NCBI GenBank assembly: GCA_020161245.1
Contig: JAIUOK010000001.1
Coordinates: 62,001 to 126,000, forward strand
DNA length: 64,000 bases
Source: Actinomycetota bacterium
Lineage (GTDB): Bacteria; Actinomycetota; Actinomycetes; S36-B12; CAIYMF01
Direction: 5' to 3'
This document shows, piece after piece, positions 1-8,232 of this stretch. The notes below the pieces were generated by a model. The model was not told the origin of the DNA. It made no database searches and saw only the letters and a program-made list of their open reading frames with translations. The translations under genes and the position numbers were made by a program. Position 1 is the stretch's first letter. The number at the start of each line of letters is the position of its first letter.

Positions 1-171
1 GGGACACGTCGTCGGGCCCCGGGGGACCGCCGTCAGGCCGGCCGTCCGCCCTACCGCGGCTGAGCCTGCCAGACGCCCCCGCGACCCTGTCCAGAGGGGC
101 CGGCATCGTCCTGCGCGCGGGGGACGCCTTCGAGGCCTCGGCCCCGTGCGGCGCGGGCCCGGTGCTCCGCT

Positions 172-177
172 TAGCCT
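172..177 (+). promoter_or_regulatory. -10 box of a probable leaderless promoter for the RDD gene
   Basis: TAGCCT lies six bases before the GTG at 184. This TANNNT-N6/7-RTG arrangement puts transcription start on the start codon, as is common in actinobacteria. No Shine-Dalgarno is visible. Nothing else is recognised in bases 1-171. Confidence 0.4.
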
Positions 178-183
178 GGCTGC

Positions 184-783
184 GTGGCGTCGTCGTCGAA
201 GAAGAAGTCCGCGCGCAAGCCCGCCGCGGGCGGTGCTCCGGCGTCGACGGGCGGCGGCAAGGCCGCGTCGTCGGCGTCCGCCCAGGCCCCGGCGCCGGGC
301 GACGAGCGTCCCGAGCCGAGGATCACCCGCCGCGACATCGGCGCGTGGCTGTCGGGGCCGTCGTCGGTGCTGCCGCCGACCCAGGACTGGCCCGGTCAGC
401 GGCTCGGTCTGCCCGAGGAGGGGCCCGGCTCGATCGCGCGCTGGGGGCGTCGTCTCGGTGCGCTGGTGGTCGACTGGATCGCCTGCGTGCTGCTCGTCAG
501 GCTGCTCGTCCCCGGCGTCCCGTACGGCTCGCCGGAGTCGAGCCTGGTGACCCTCGGGTTCTTCCTCGTCGAGCTCACGCTGCTCACGTGGATGACGGGC
601 TCGTCGTTCGGCCAGCGGATCTTCGGCATCGGCGTCCTGCGGATGGACGGCACCCCGCCCGGCTTCGTGCGCGCGTTCCTGCGCAGCCTGCAGGTCTGCC
701 TGCTGTTCCCGCCGCTCATCTGGGACCGCGACCTGCGCGGCCTCCACGACCGCAGCCTCCAGCTGGTCCTCGTCCGCCGCTAG
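184..783 (+). CDS. RDD family membrane protein
   Basis: The 199-residue protein starts with a Lys/Ala/Ser-rich cytoplasmic tail of about 60 residues. An RDD domain follows, with membrane segments near residues 93-112, 120-140 and 163-178. The family signature is the charged R-R-L-G-A turn before the first helix and the conserved S-F-G-Q-R-I-F-G-I segment after the second. RDD proteins are small polytopic membrane proteins of mostly unknown role. In mycobacteria an orthologue (Rv2219A) sits next to the DUF4191 and lipA/lipB genes, as here. GTG at 184 was chosen because of the TAGCCT box just upstream. The gene converges on the small HhH gene across a palindrome. Confidence 0.85.
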   Translation: MASSSKKKSARKPAAGGAPASTGGGKAASSASAQAPAPGDERPEPRITRRDIGAWLSGPSSVLPPTQDWPGQRLGLPEEGPGSIARWGRRLGALVVDWIACVLLVRLLVPGVPYGSPESSLVTLGFFLVELTLLTWMTGSSFGQRIFGIGVLRMDGTPPGFVRAFLRSLQVCLLFPPLIWDRDLRGLHDRSLQLVLVRR

Positions 784-863
784 CTCCGCACGTCACACCC
801 CCCACGGCACAAGAACCGGCCGGTTCTTGTGCCGTAACGGGTGTAGCACGCGTCCCGGATCAG
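780..863. repeat. Palindromic intergenic element, family A copy 1 (probable bidirectional terminator)
   Basis: Bases 804-835 form a perfect 32-bp palindrome: arm ACGGCACAAGAACCGG followed directly by its reverse complement. An outer ACACCC/GGGTGT pair is separated from it by 3-base bulges. The element lies between convergent genes and spans both stop codons (TAG at 781-783, TGA at 860-862 on the minus strand). A second copy at 35711-35790 shares the CAAGAACC/GGTTCTTG core and both outer flanks (CCGCACGT on the left, ACGCGTCC on the right). Confidence 0.75.
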
Positions 864-1045
864 GCGAGGGGTGCGAGGCCCGCGTCGGCCAGGGCCTCGT
901 CGAGGAGGCGGACGGCGCGGGGGCCGAAGCCGTGCAGCGCGAGCAGCTCGGATGCCGGACGTCCGGCAACCTGCTCGAGCTCGGTGATGCCGACCGCCGC
1001 CAGCGCCCGCGTGGCGGGGGCACCGATGCGCGGCAGGGCGGTCAT
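860..1045 (-). CDS. Small helix-hairpin-helix protein
   Basis: This 61-residue protein has two short helix-hairpin-helix-like halves. The pattern L-P-x-I-G-x-P-A-T-R-A-L is followed by a second G-F-G-P-R-A-V-R-L-L near residues 40-49. It resembles stand-alone HhH or RNA-polymerase-alpha-C-terminal-like modules annotated as DNA-binding protein in other actinobacteria. ATG at 1045 is the only sensible start. It ends at the conserved right flank of the family A palindrome and sits just downstream of the DUF4191 gene on the same strand. DNA binding is inferred from fold class only. Confidence 0.7.
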   Translation of the reverse strand: MTALPRIGAPATRALAAVGITELEQVAGRPASELLALHGFGPRAVRLLDEALADAGLAPLA

Positions 1046-1067
1046 GGGGCGGGCCTCGGGGCGGCGG

Positions 1068-1742
1068 TCAGCCGCGCGGCATCTTCATGCCCTTGGGCAG
1101 CGGGCCCTTGGGGATCGGCAGCGGCGTCGTGGTGAGGGCGTCGAGGCGCTTGCGCAGCTGCGTGACCTGGGCCGGCTTGAGGTTGCGCGGCAGGCGCATC
1201 ACCTCGCGCTGCAGCTTGCGCAGCGGGACCTGGCCCTCCTCGTTGCCGGCCTGGATCTCGAAGATCGGCGTCTCGCCGACGAACCGGGCGTGGCGGCGCT
1301 TCTCGTTGGCGAGCAGGTTCGCCGCGCGCGACGGCGGGGCCTCGGACACGAGCACGACGCCGGGCCGGCCGATGACCCGGTGGACGACGTCCTGGTTCTT
1401 CGTGACGGCCACGGCCGGGGTGACGAACCATCCGGAGCGCAGCGTGGACAGCGCGGACGCCGCGGCGCCGGCCTGGCCCTCGATCTGGTCGTAGGCGGCC
1501 TTCTCGGCGCGGCGGGCGAACAGGAACGTCGCGACCAGACCCGCGGTCGGGATGCCCAGCACGATCCAGAACCACAGCGGGCCGAGCAGGAAGCCCAGCG
1601 CGATCATCAGCGCGAGCACGATGGCGAACGACCCGAAGACCACCAGTCCGAGCTTGGGGTCGGACTTCGCCGTCATCCGGTAGGTATCGCGGATCTGCGC
1701 GATACGGCCTCCGCGGCGGGGGGCGGGCGCGTTGCTGCTCAC
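1068..1742 (-). CDS. DUF4191 family membrane protein
   Basis: The 224-residue protein starts with a basic cytoplasmic segment (R-R-G-G-R-I-A-Q-I-R-D-T-Y), then D-P-K-L-G, then two membrane helices near residues 35-55 and 60-80. A long soluble C-terminal domain ends in a Lys/Pro/Met-rich tail. This layout is typical of DUF4191 proteins, whose function is unknown. The family sits directly downstream of lipA in many actinobacteria (Rv2219 in M. tuberculosis). GTG at 1742 was preferred to an upstream ATG because family members begin right before the basic segment. The 175 bases between this gene and lipA hold nothing recognised. Confidence 0.85.
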   Translation of the reverse strand: MSSNAPAPRRGGRIAQIRDTYRMTAKSDPKLGLVVFGSFAIVLALMIALGFLLGPLWFWIVLGIPTAGLVATFLFARRAEKAAYDQIEGQAGAAASALSTLRSGWFVTPAVAVTKNQDVVHRVIGRPGVVLVSEAPPSRAANLLANEKRRHARFVGETPIFEIQAGNEEGQVPLRKLQREVMRLPRNLKPAQVTQLRKRLDALTTTPLPIPKGPLPKGMKMPRG

Positions 1743-1917
1743 GTCGTGATGCTCCGGTCTCGTCCGGTCTGGGGGCGCCGGCACGGGCCGGCTCAGGGGT
1801 CCAGGGTAGGCCGCCCGGGCGCCCGCCGCCGAACCGCCCGGCCGGGGGTGCCGGGATAGCGTGCCCGCAACCGCAACGAGGAGGCCGCTCGTCGAGATCG
1901 TCGGGCGCTGACGCCGC

Positions 1918-2910
1918 TCAGGCGCGCGCGCCGCCGGTCACGATGGTGGCCTGGCCTCCCGAGGCACGCGCCTCGAGCGCCTGGGCGTGCAGCCGTCCGG
2001 CCCGGTAGGACGAGCGCACCAGCGGGCCGGACATGACGCCGGCGAAGCCGATCTGCGTCGCGGTCGCGGCGAGCTCGACGAACTCCTCGGGCTTGACCCA
2101 CCGGCCGACAGGGTGGTGCCGTGGCGAGGGGCGCAGGTACTGCGTGATCGTGATGAGCTCGCAGCCGGCGTCGTAGAGGTCGTGCAGGGCCTGCACGACC
2201 TCCGGGATCTCCTCGCCCATGCCCAGGATGAGGTTGGACTTGGTGACCAGCCCGGCCGCGCGGGCCTGGGTGATGACGTCGAGCGACCGCTCGTAGCGGA
2301 ACGCCGGGCGGATCCGCTTGAAGATCCGCGGCACGGTCTCGAGGTTGTGCGCGAGCACCTCGGGGCGGGCGTCGAACACCTGGGCCAGCAGGTCGGGCTT
2401 GGCCGAGAAGTCGGGGATGAGCACCTCGACGCCGGTGCCGGGGTTGAGCTCGTGGATCTGGCGCACCGTCTCGGCGTAGAGCCAGGCGCCCTCGTCGGGA
2501 AGGTCGTCGCGCGCGACGCCGGTGACGGTCGCGTACTTGAGGCCCATGGTCGCCACGGACTCCGCGACGCGTCGGGGCTCGTCGCGGTCGAGCGGGTCGG
2601 GGCGCCCGGTGTCGATCTGGCAGAAGTCGCACCGGCGCGAGCACTGCGAGCCGCCGATGAGGAAGGTCGCCTCGGCATCCTCCCAGCACTCGTAGATGTT
2701 GGGGCAGCCGGCCTCCTGGCACACGGTGTGCAGGCCCTCGCCCTTGACCAGGTTCGTGATGCGGGTGAACTCCGGCCCGGTCTTGAGGGTCGTCTTGATC
2801 CACGACGGCTTGCGCTCGATCGGCACCTCGGCGTTGCGCGCCTCGATGCGCAGCATGCGTCGGCCGTCGGACGCCGTCGTGACGACCGGGTCCGTGGGCT
2901 CCGCGGTCAC
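1918..2910 (-). CDS. lipA: Lipoyl synthase
   Basis: This radical SAM enzyme of 330 residues inserts two sulfurs into octanoyl groups on lipoyl domains. Both clusters are visible: the auxiliary C-x4-C-x5-C ([12 protein letters not shown]) and the radical SAM C-x3-C-x2-C (CSRRCDFC). The GTG start overlaps the lipB TGA by four bases (GTGA), so lipB-lipA are translationally coupled. Its targets are encoded nearby: the E2 protein at 10080-11810 carries two lipoyl domains. Confidence 0.97.
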   Translation of the reverse strand: MTAEPTDPVVTTASDGRRMLRIEARNAEVPIERKPSWIKTTLKTGPEFTRITNLVKGEGLHTVCQEAGCPNIYECWEDAEATFLIGGSQCSRRCDFCQIDTGRPDPLDRDEPRRVAESVATMGLKYATVTGVARDDLPDEGAWLYAETVRQIHELNPGTGVEVLIPDFSAKPDLLAQVFDARPEVLAHNLETVPRIFKRIRPAFRYERSLDVITQARAAGLVTKSNLILGMGEEIPEVVQALHDLYDAGCELITITQYLRPSPRHHPVGRWVKPEEFVELAATATQIGFAGVMSGPLVRSSYRAGRLHAQALEARASGGQATIVTGGARA

Positions 2911-3650
2911 TTCTCCCACCCTTCGTGGAGGCCGCCGGCCAGACGCTGCTCCACCAGGGGGAGCACGTCGAGCACGGCGACGGTGCGGCCGAGCTCGGCC
3001 GTGAGGCTGGTGACCCCGGCGTCCTCGATCCCGCAGGGGACGATGTTGTCGAACCACGACAGGTCGCAGTCGCAGTTGATCGCGAAGCCGTGCATGGTGA
3101 CGCCGCGGCTCACCCGGACGCCGATCGCAGCGATCTTGCGCTCGGGCCGCGTGCCGAGCAGCGGGTCGTCGGCCGCGACCCACACCCCGCTGCGGCCCTC
3201 GACGCGGTAGGACTCGACGCCGAGCTCGCGGCAGACGTCGATGAGCAGGCCCTCGAGGCGGCGCACGTGCGCGACGACGTCGACCGGCTCGGGCAGCGTG
3301 ACGATCGGGTAGCCGACGAGCTGGCCCGGGCCGTGCCAGGTGATCTGGCCGCCGCGGTCGACGTCGATGACGGGGGTGCCGTCGAAGGGTCGGTCGGCCG
3401 GGCGCGTGCGGCGGCCGGCGGTGTACGTCGGCGGGTGCTCGAGCAGGAGCACGGACGACGGCTCGCTGCCGTCGACGACCGCGGCGTGCGTCGCGCGCTG
3501 CTCGTCCCACGCGGCGAGGTAGGGCACCGCCGCCGCGCCGAAGCCCAGGCGCCGCAGCCGCAGGCCGGACGGTGTGTCGGACGCCTCGCCGAGCAGGCGC
3601 TCCGCGGCGGCGTCGCTGTGCGGGCCGGCGATCTCCGGAGCAGCAGTCAC
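2907..3650 (-). CDS. lipB: Octanoyltransferase
   Basis: The enzyme transfers octanoyl from acyl carrier protein to the lipoyl-domain lysine, the step before LipA. The 247-residue protein carries [17 protein letters not shown] near residues 100-116. It also has the catalytic lysine region (E-R-K-I-A-A-I-G-V) and the conserved cysteine in N-I-V-P-C-G-I. The first 30 or so residues are a non-conserved extension. GTG at 3650 is preceded by TAGGCT at seven bases, which suggests a leaderless mRNA starting here and covering lipA. Confidence 0.96.
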   Translation of the reverse strand: MTAAPEIAGPHSDAAAERLLGEASDTPSGLRLRRLGFGAAAVPYLAAWDEQRATHAAVVDGSEPSSVLLLEHPPTYTAGRRTRPADRPFDGTPVIDVDRGGQITWHGPGQLVGYPIVTLPEPVDVVAHVRRLEGLLIDVCRELGVESYRVEGRSGVWVAADDPLLGTRPERKIAAIGVRVSRGVTMHGFAINCDCDLSWFDNIVPCGIEDAGVTSLTAELGRTVAVLDVLPLVEQRLAGGLHEGWEK

Positions 3651-3657
3651 GCAGGCA

Positions 3658-3663
3658 AGCCTA
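3658..3663 (-). promoter_or_regulatory. -10 box for lipB (leaderless type)
   Basis: Minus-strand TAGGCT ends seven bases before the lipB GTG. It fits the TANNNT-N7-RTG pattern seen at several other genes in this window. Confidence 0.45.
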
Positions 3664-3719
3664 CGGCCGTGCGGGGGGCGGCCCCACCCGAGTCCGCTGC
3701 GGGCGTAGCGCGCCGGGGG

Positions 3720-4667
3720 TCAGCGGCCCTCGTCCGGAACCGTGCTGGTGTAGTCGGCCGGCGTCGCATCGAGGCGGGCGATCTGCCCTGCCGTGAGCTC
3801 CACGTGCGCCGCGCGGGCTGCGGACTCGACGGTCTCGCGCCGGGTGAAGCCGGGGATCGGCACGACCGAGGGCCCCTGCGCGGCCAGCCATGCGAGCGTC
3901 ACCTCGTGAGCGGTGGTGGGGCTGCCCGACGACGCCGAGACCTCGGCCGCCACCGCCGCGAACTCCGGGTAGCGGACGGGGAGCTCCGCGGCCTCGCGGC
4001 CGCCGCCGAACGGCGACCACGGGAAGAACGCGACACCCTTCTCGAGGCACCAGGCGAACAGGTCGGAGTCGCCGCGGAAGCGCGGGCTGCGCTCGTTCTC
4101 GACGCCGGCGAGCTGCCCCTCGGCGATCTCCCAGGCGAGCTCGGCCTCGGCGAGGTCGACGTTGCCGATGCCGATGCGCGTCGCGAGGCCGGCGTCCTGC
4201 ACGGCCAGCATCGCGCGCACGGTCTCGGCGTACGGCGTGGTGCTGCGGGCAGCGCGGTGGTTGAGGATCACGTCCGGGACGAACCCGAGCATCTCGACGC
4301 TGTGCTCGGCCGCCCGCAGCAGGTACTCGCGCGACCCGTCGCGGCCCCAGGTGTCGCCGTCCGGGCTCGCCGTGCGCACGATGCCGACCTTGGTCACGAC
4401 GACGATCGCATCGCGGCCGCCCGGCCACGTGCGCACGGCCTCGCCGACGATGCTCTCGTTGTGGCCGACGTGGTCGCCGTCCGGGGCGTAGATGTCGGCG
4501 GTGTCGACCAGCGTGAGTCCGAGGTCGAAGGCGTGGTGCAGCAGCGCGACCGCATCGTCGCGGTCCATCAGCCGGCCGTCGCGCCCCGGGTTCGACAACG
4601 GCATCGCGCCGGTGCCGATCACGGGCACGGGCTTGTCGGTGAGCAGGGGGATCGACGTCGTCCTCAT
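3720..4667 (-). CDS. Aldo/keto reductase
   Basis: The 315-residue NAD(P)H-dependent oxidoreductase has a TIM-barrel fold. Catalytic landmarks are D-T-A-D-I-Y (Asp and Tyr), V-T-K-V-G (Lys) and L-N-H-R (His); the C-terminal cofactor site is seen in V-P-I-P-G-F-T-R. The substrate cannot be told. It stands alone downstream of the peptidase-E-like gene on the same strand, 28 bases away, so the two may be co-transcribed. It belongs to the accessory block inserted between lipB and the TIGR01777 gene relative to the mycobacterial order. Confidence 0.9.
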   Translation of the reverse strand: MRTTSIPLLTDKPVPVIGTGAMPLSNPGRDGRLMDRDDAVALLHHAFDLGLTLVDTADIYAPDGDHVGHNESIVGEAVRTWPGGRDAIVVVTKVGIVRTASPDGDTWGRDGSREYLLRAAEHSVEMLGFVPDVILNHRAARSTTPYAETVRAMLAVQDAGLATRIGIGNVDLAEAELAWEIAEGQLAGVENERSPRFRGDSDLFAWCLEKGVAFFPWSPFGGGREAAELPVRYPEFAAVAAEVSASSGSPTTAHEVTLAWLAAQGPSVVPIPGFTRRETVESAARAAHVELTAGQIARLDATPADYTSTVPDEGR

Positions 4668-4695
4668 GGCGGCGATCCCATCACGGATCGCGGCG

Positions 4696-5436
4696 TCAGG
4701 GGGCGACGGCGGCCGGCGCGAGACGCGTCTCGACGACGTCGTCGCCCACCTTCTCCACGCGGTAGGCGGCTGGCCCGGTCGCCGGGTCGACGTCGAAGTC
4801 GGTGTGCACGCTCACGGGCTCGGTGCCCTCGTAGAGGATCCCGACCCGGTCGTCGGTGCAGTAGGTCAGCGGCAGGGTGCCGTCGCCGACGAGGCTGTGC
4901 ACGAGCGGCCGGCGCTGCGCCTCGCTGTCGTAGTGCACGCCGTTGCCGTAGGGGAGCAGGCCGAGGCCGTTGGTGATCGGGCGCAGTTGCAGCCCGAACG
5001 AGTCGGTGGTGCCGCCGGCGTGCCAGCAGATCGATCCGGCGCTCACACCGCCGAGCACCACGCCCCGCTCCCACGCGTCGCGGGCCGCGTCGTCGACGCC
5101 GTGCACCCGCCAGAGCGCGAGCAGGTTGGCGACCGACCCGCCGCCGACCCACACGGCGTCGGCGCGGCCGAACGCCTCCTCCGGCGACTGGTTCGGGTAC
5201 GGGAACACGACGAGGTGGTCCGGATCGGCCGACAGGTCGCGGCAGGCCTGGTAGCTCATGGCGAGGTAGCCCTCGTCGTCGCCGGACGCCGTGTGCACGA
5301 ACAGCACGCGCGGACGCTCCTTGCCGGTGAGCCGCAGCAGCTCGAGGAACAGGTTGCCGGGGCGCCGGATGTTGAGGTGCCCGGACTCGGTGAGCAGGAA
5401 GCCGCCGCTGGTGGCGAGGATGCGTCGCGTCGTCAC
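4696..5436 (-). CDS. Peptidase E-like protein (S51 family, class I glutamine-amidotransferase fold)
   Basis: This 246-residue cytosolic protein carries the nucleophile elbow G-G-V-S-A-G-S-I-C-W, with Ser as nucleophile as in aspartyl dipeptidase PepE. It also has the A-V-W-V-G-G-G-S-V-A-N strand turn and a late Y-C-T-D-D segment. PepE cleaves N-terminal Asp dipeptides; cyanophycinase is a relative, so the exact substrate is open. GTG at 5436 follows a TAGGTT box at seven bases whose TAG is also the stop codon of the upstream oxidoreductase gene. Confidence 0.85.
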   Translation of the reverse strand: MTTRRILATSGGFLLTESGHLNIRRPGNLFLELLRLTGKERPRVLFVHTASGDDEGYLAMSYQACRDLSADPDHLVVFPYPNQSPEEAFGRADAVWVGGGSVANLLALWRVHGVDDAARDAWERGVVLGGVSAGSICWHAGGTTDSFGLQLRPITNGLGLLPYGNGVHYDSEAQRRPLVHSLVGDGTLPLTYCTDDRVGILYEGTEPVSVHTDFDVDPATGPAAYRVEKVGDDVVETRLAPAAVAP

Positions 5437-5443
5437 GCGGTGA

Positions 5444-5449
5444 AACCTA
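5444..5449 (-). promoter_or_regulatory. -10 box for the peptidase-E-like gene, overlapping a stop codon
   Basis: Minus-strand TAGGTT ends seven bases before the GTG at 5436. Its first three bases are the TAG stop of the FAD oxidoreductase gene (5447-5449). Confidence 0.4.
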
Positions 5450-6679
5450 CGCGAGGGCGCTCAGGACGGCGTCGGCGATCCGGCGCCCGCTGACCAGCGC
5501 GCCCTGGATCGATGCGGTGTCGCGGTGGTCGCCGGCGACGAAGACCCCGTCGTGGGCCGGTGTGCGGCGGAGCGGTGCACCCACCGGCATGGCCGGGACG
5601 CAGACCGGCAGGCGGTGCACCGCGACGGTGTCCCAGCGCGCGACGTCGAGCCCGTGCAGCAGCGCGAGGTGCCGGCGGACGTCGGACTCGTCGGCATCGA
5701 GGCCGAGCGTGGTCGACGCGACGAGCGCCCGGCCGCCGGGGGAGTAGGCGGGGGCTGCACTGCTCACGCAGACCGAGTTGACCACGGGGCCACGGCGGTC
5801 CGGGTCGACGACGAGGATCGGCCGTCCGCCGGTGATCTCCGACGCGGGCGCGTCGGCGAGGTGCCAGAACGTCGTGCCGCTGCGCATCTCCGGCACGTCG
5901 AGACCGGGCAGCAGCCGGGCCGCGGCCGGCCCCTCGGCGGCGACGACCACCGCCCGCGCGTGCAGCGCGGACCCGTCGCCGACGGTGGCGGACGTCGGCG
6001 TCACCGACACGACCGGGGAGTTCAGCCGCACGTCGGCCCCGGCCGCGAGCTGCTCGGGGATAAGGCCCATGCCGTGCAGGGGCACGGCCGGGGTGCCGCG
6101 CACGAAGGTCCGCAGGACGAGCTCGACGAAGCGCCGCGACGTCGTCATCGATCCGTCGAACAGGACGCCGGTGAGGAAGGGTGCGAGCACGCGGTCGGTC
6201 ACGGCGCCGAAGGGCGCGAGGCGCTCGCCGACGGTCGAGTCCGGCCCGCGCGTGATCCGGTCGACCGGCCCGACGCCGACCGCGGCGGCGTAGGCGACGA
6301 ACCGCGCCTGCTGCAGCAGCGAGCCCGGCGTGCCGGTCGCCGTCGACCACAGCGCCGACGGCGCGCGCAGCGGGTCGGCCACCGTGGTGCGCGAGCCGTC
6401 CGCACCGGCGAGGAGGACCCCCGCCGCGAACCCGCGCAGGTCGAGCGCGGCGAGGTCGAGCACGCGGTGCGCCTCGGGGTAGGCGGGGTTGAGCAGCTGG
6501 AACCCGCGGTCGACGGTGACGCCGTCGACGACGTCGCTGCGCATCCGGCCGCCGACGCCGTCGGACGCCTCGAGCACGACGACGCTGCGTCCCGCCTCCC
6601 TGAGCCGGCGGGCGGCCGCCAGGCCGGCGAGCCCGGCACCCACGACGACGACGTCGGCATCGGGCTCGGGCGCGGTCAC
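5447..6679 (-). CDS. FAD-dependent amine oxidase/protoporphyrinogen-oxidase-like oxidoreductase
   Basis: The 410-residue flavoprotein begins with the dinucleotide-binding motif V-V-V-G-A-G-L-A-G-L near residues 10-19. It then has the E-A-S-D-G-V-G-G-R segment that grips FAD in the NAD(P)-binding Rossmann-like amine oxidase family. The C-terminus has V-A-G-D-H-R-D-T-A-S-I-Q-G-A-L-V-S-G, the second FAD-contact motif. The substrate is unknown; relatives include carotenoid desaturases and putrescine-oxidase-like proteins. The GTG start at 6679 is preceded by AGGA. It is divergent from the pseudokinase gene, so bases 6680-6781 hold both promoters. Confidence 0.88.
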   Translation of the reverse strand: MTAPEPDADVVVVGAGLAGLAAARRLREAGRSVVVLEASDGVGGRMRSDVVDGVTVDRGFQLLNPAYPEAHRVLDLAALDLRGFAAGVLLAGADGSRTTVADPLRAPSALWSTATGTPGSLLQQARFVAYAAAVGVGPVDRITRGPDSTVGERLAPFGAVTDRVLAPFLTGVLFDGSMTTSRRFVELVLRTFVRGTPAVPLHGMGLIPEQLAAGADVRLNSPVVSVTPTSATVGDGSALHARAVVVAAEGPAAARLLPGLDVPEMRSGTTFWHLADAPASEITGGRPILVVDPDRRGPVVNSVCVSSAAPAYSPGGRALVASTTLGLDADESDVRRHLALLHGLDVARWDTVAVHRLPVCVPAMPVGAPLRRTPAHDGVFVAGDHRDTASIQGALVSGRRIADAVLSALA

Positions 6680-6781
6680 GACCCGATCCTCCCGGCCCGG
6701 CCGTCGCGGCGCAGCCCGGGGGCCGGGAGGGCCTGTGGACGGCGGCAGCCGGCCGGACGCGGACCGGGCCAGGGTTCGGCC

Positions 6782-8215
6782 ATGACGCCGATCCGCACCG
6801 ACCCCGCCGAGCCCGGCCCCGTCGTCCGGCGCAGCACCCCCGCCCTCGGTGCCGCCGCCGCCCTCGCCGAGCACCTCGACCTGCTGCTCGCCGTCCGCGC
6901 CGAGGGGCTGGCTCCGCTCGTCGCCTGGGAGGCCGGGTCGGCGCCCGTCGTCGTCCACGAGGTCCCCGCCGGCGCCGTGCCGCTGGCCTCGCTGCGCGAC
7001 GTGGGGCCGCTGCGGTCGGCCCACGTGCTGCGCGTCGCGACGTCGGTCTGCTCGGCCCTCGTGGGGCTGCACGCCGCCGGGCTCGCGCACGGCGCCGTCG
7101 ACGCCGAGCACGTGCTCGTGGGCCCGGACGGCGAGGCTGTCCTGGCAGCGGCCGGGGCGTCGTGGCCCAACGCCCCCGGGAGCCCGCTCGGGCCGCGTCC
7201 CGCGGACGACGTCGCCGCACTCGGCGAGCTCGTGCGGATGCTGCTCGGCCAGGGGGCAGCGCCCGGCACGCTCATCGTGGCGGCGCTCCGCGCCGCGGAC
7301 CCCGACCCCGCGATGCGCCCCGACGCCCCCGTCCTGCTGGGGCTGCTGCGCTCGTGCGGACGGTCGGAGCCGTTGCTCGGCCCCCTGTGGGGCAGCCCGG
7401 CAGGCGCGGGGCCCGACGACGCGCCGCCACCTCCTGCGTCAGCTGCTGCTCGGACCCCTGCGCCCGCGGGGTCAGCGCCGCGTCCGGGCGCCCGCACGTC
7501 GCGTCGCCCCCGTCGTCCGGCCGGGCCGCGGCCGGCCGACGCGGCTGGCCCGGTGCCCGCAGTCCCGGAGCCGGCTGCTGCAGACGTCGTGGCCGCACCG
7601 CCCGTGGGCCCGCGCCCGGGGCGGCGCCAGCGTGCCGCTGCCCCCGCGCGGCGGCGACTGCCGATCGTCGTCACCTCGGTCGCCGCTCTGCTGGTCGGGG
7701 CGCTGGCCTTCCGGGCCGCGCCCCTGCTCGGAGCGGCGGCCGAGACGGCGCCGCTGCCTGCGGCGTCGTCGGCGTCGGCGGTCGCCACCCCCGCGAGTCC
7801 CTCGCCGACGGACGCGTTCGCACTCGACCCGGCAGCTCGCACCGATTGGGCCGCGGTGCTCGCCGAGCTCGACGCCGGACGCCGGGCCGCTCTCGCCAGC
7901 GGCTCGGAGACGCAGCTCGCCCGCTGGGTCGACCCGCAGGGCACGGCCTGGCACGACGACGTCGCGCTCCTGCGCCGGCTGACGACCGCGGACGCGCAGC
8001 TGCACGGCGGCGCGCTGGTGCTCGAGTCGGTCGAGCTGCAGCGGGCGGATGCCCGGGCTGCGGTGCTGCGCGTGCGCGACCGCCGCGAGGCCTACGTCGT
8101 CGTCGTCGACGGCCGTACCCAGCACGTCGCCGAGCGGACCGCGGCACGGTGGACCGTCACGCTGTCGCGAGACGACGGAGGCACCTGGCGCATCAGCGGC
8201 GTCGCACCGGCGTAG
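6782..8215 (+). CDS. Membrane-anchored Ser/Thr protein pseudokinase
   Basis: The 477-residue protein has an N-terminal kinase-like domain (about 1-200), a Pro/Ala/Arg-rich linker (about 205-290), one membrane helix (about 293-318) and an extracellular domain of about 150 residues. The catalytic loop reads HGAVDAEHVLV where an active kinase has HRDLKPENVLV: the catalytic Asp is Ala, and the Lys and Asn are lost. Catalysis is therefore unlikely. It may act as a scaffold or sensor, like the MviN-type pseudokinases of actinobacteria. The ATG is preceded by CAGGGT at six bases. Neighbours give no clear partner. Confidence 0.75.
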   Translation: MTPIRTDPAEPGPVVRRSTPALGAAAALAEHLDLLLAVRAEGLAPLVAWEAGSAPVVVHEVPAGAVPLASLRDVGPLRSAHVLRVATSVCSALVGLHAAGLAHGAVDAEHVLVGPDGEAVLAAAGASWPNAPGSPLGPRPADDVAALGELVRMLLGQGAAPGTLIVAALRAADPDPAMRPDAPVLLGLLRSCGRSEPLLGPLWGSPAGAGPDDAPPPPASAAARTPAPAGSAPRPGARTSRRPRRPAGPRPADAAGPVPAVPEPAAADVVAAPPVGPRPGRRQRAAAPARRRLPIVVTSVAALLVGALAFRAAPLLGAAAETAPLPAASSASAVATPASPSPTDAFALDPAARTDWAAVLAELDAGRRAALASGSETQLARWVDPQGTAWHDDVALLRRLTTADAQLHGGALVLESVELQRADARAAVLRVRDRREAYVVVVDGRTQHVAERTAARWTVTLSRDDGGTWRISGVAPA

Positions 8216-8232
8216 CGCCGGGGGCCCTCGGG

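Noticed and set aside
804-835. 32-bp perfect palindrome considered as a CRISPR repeat or phage attachment site
   Set aside because: There is no spacer array and no integrase or tRNA nearby. The second copy lies 35 kb away between convergent genes, which fits a terminator-like element better.
2925-4976. Long plus-strand open frame across lipB and the aldo/keto reductase
   Set aside because: It is the antisense frame of real genes. The product is Arg/Ala/Gly-rich low complexity with no motif, as expected at this GC content.
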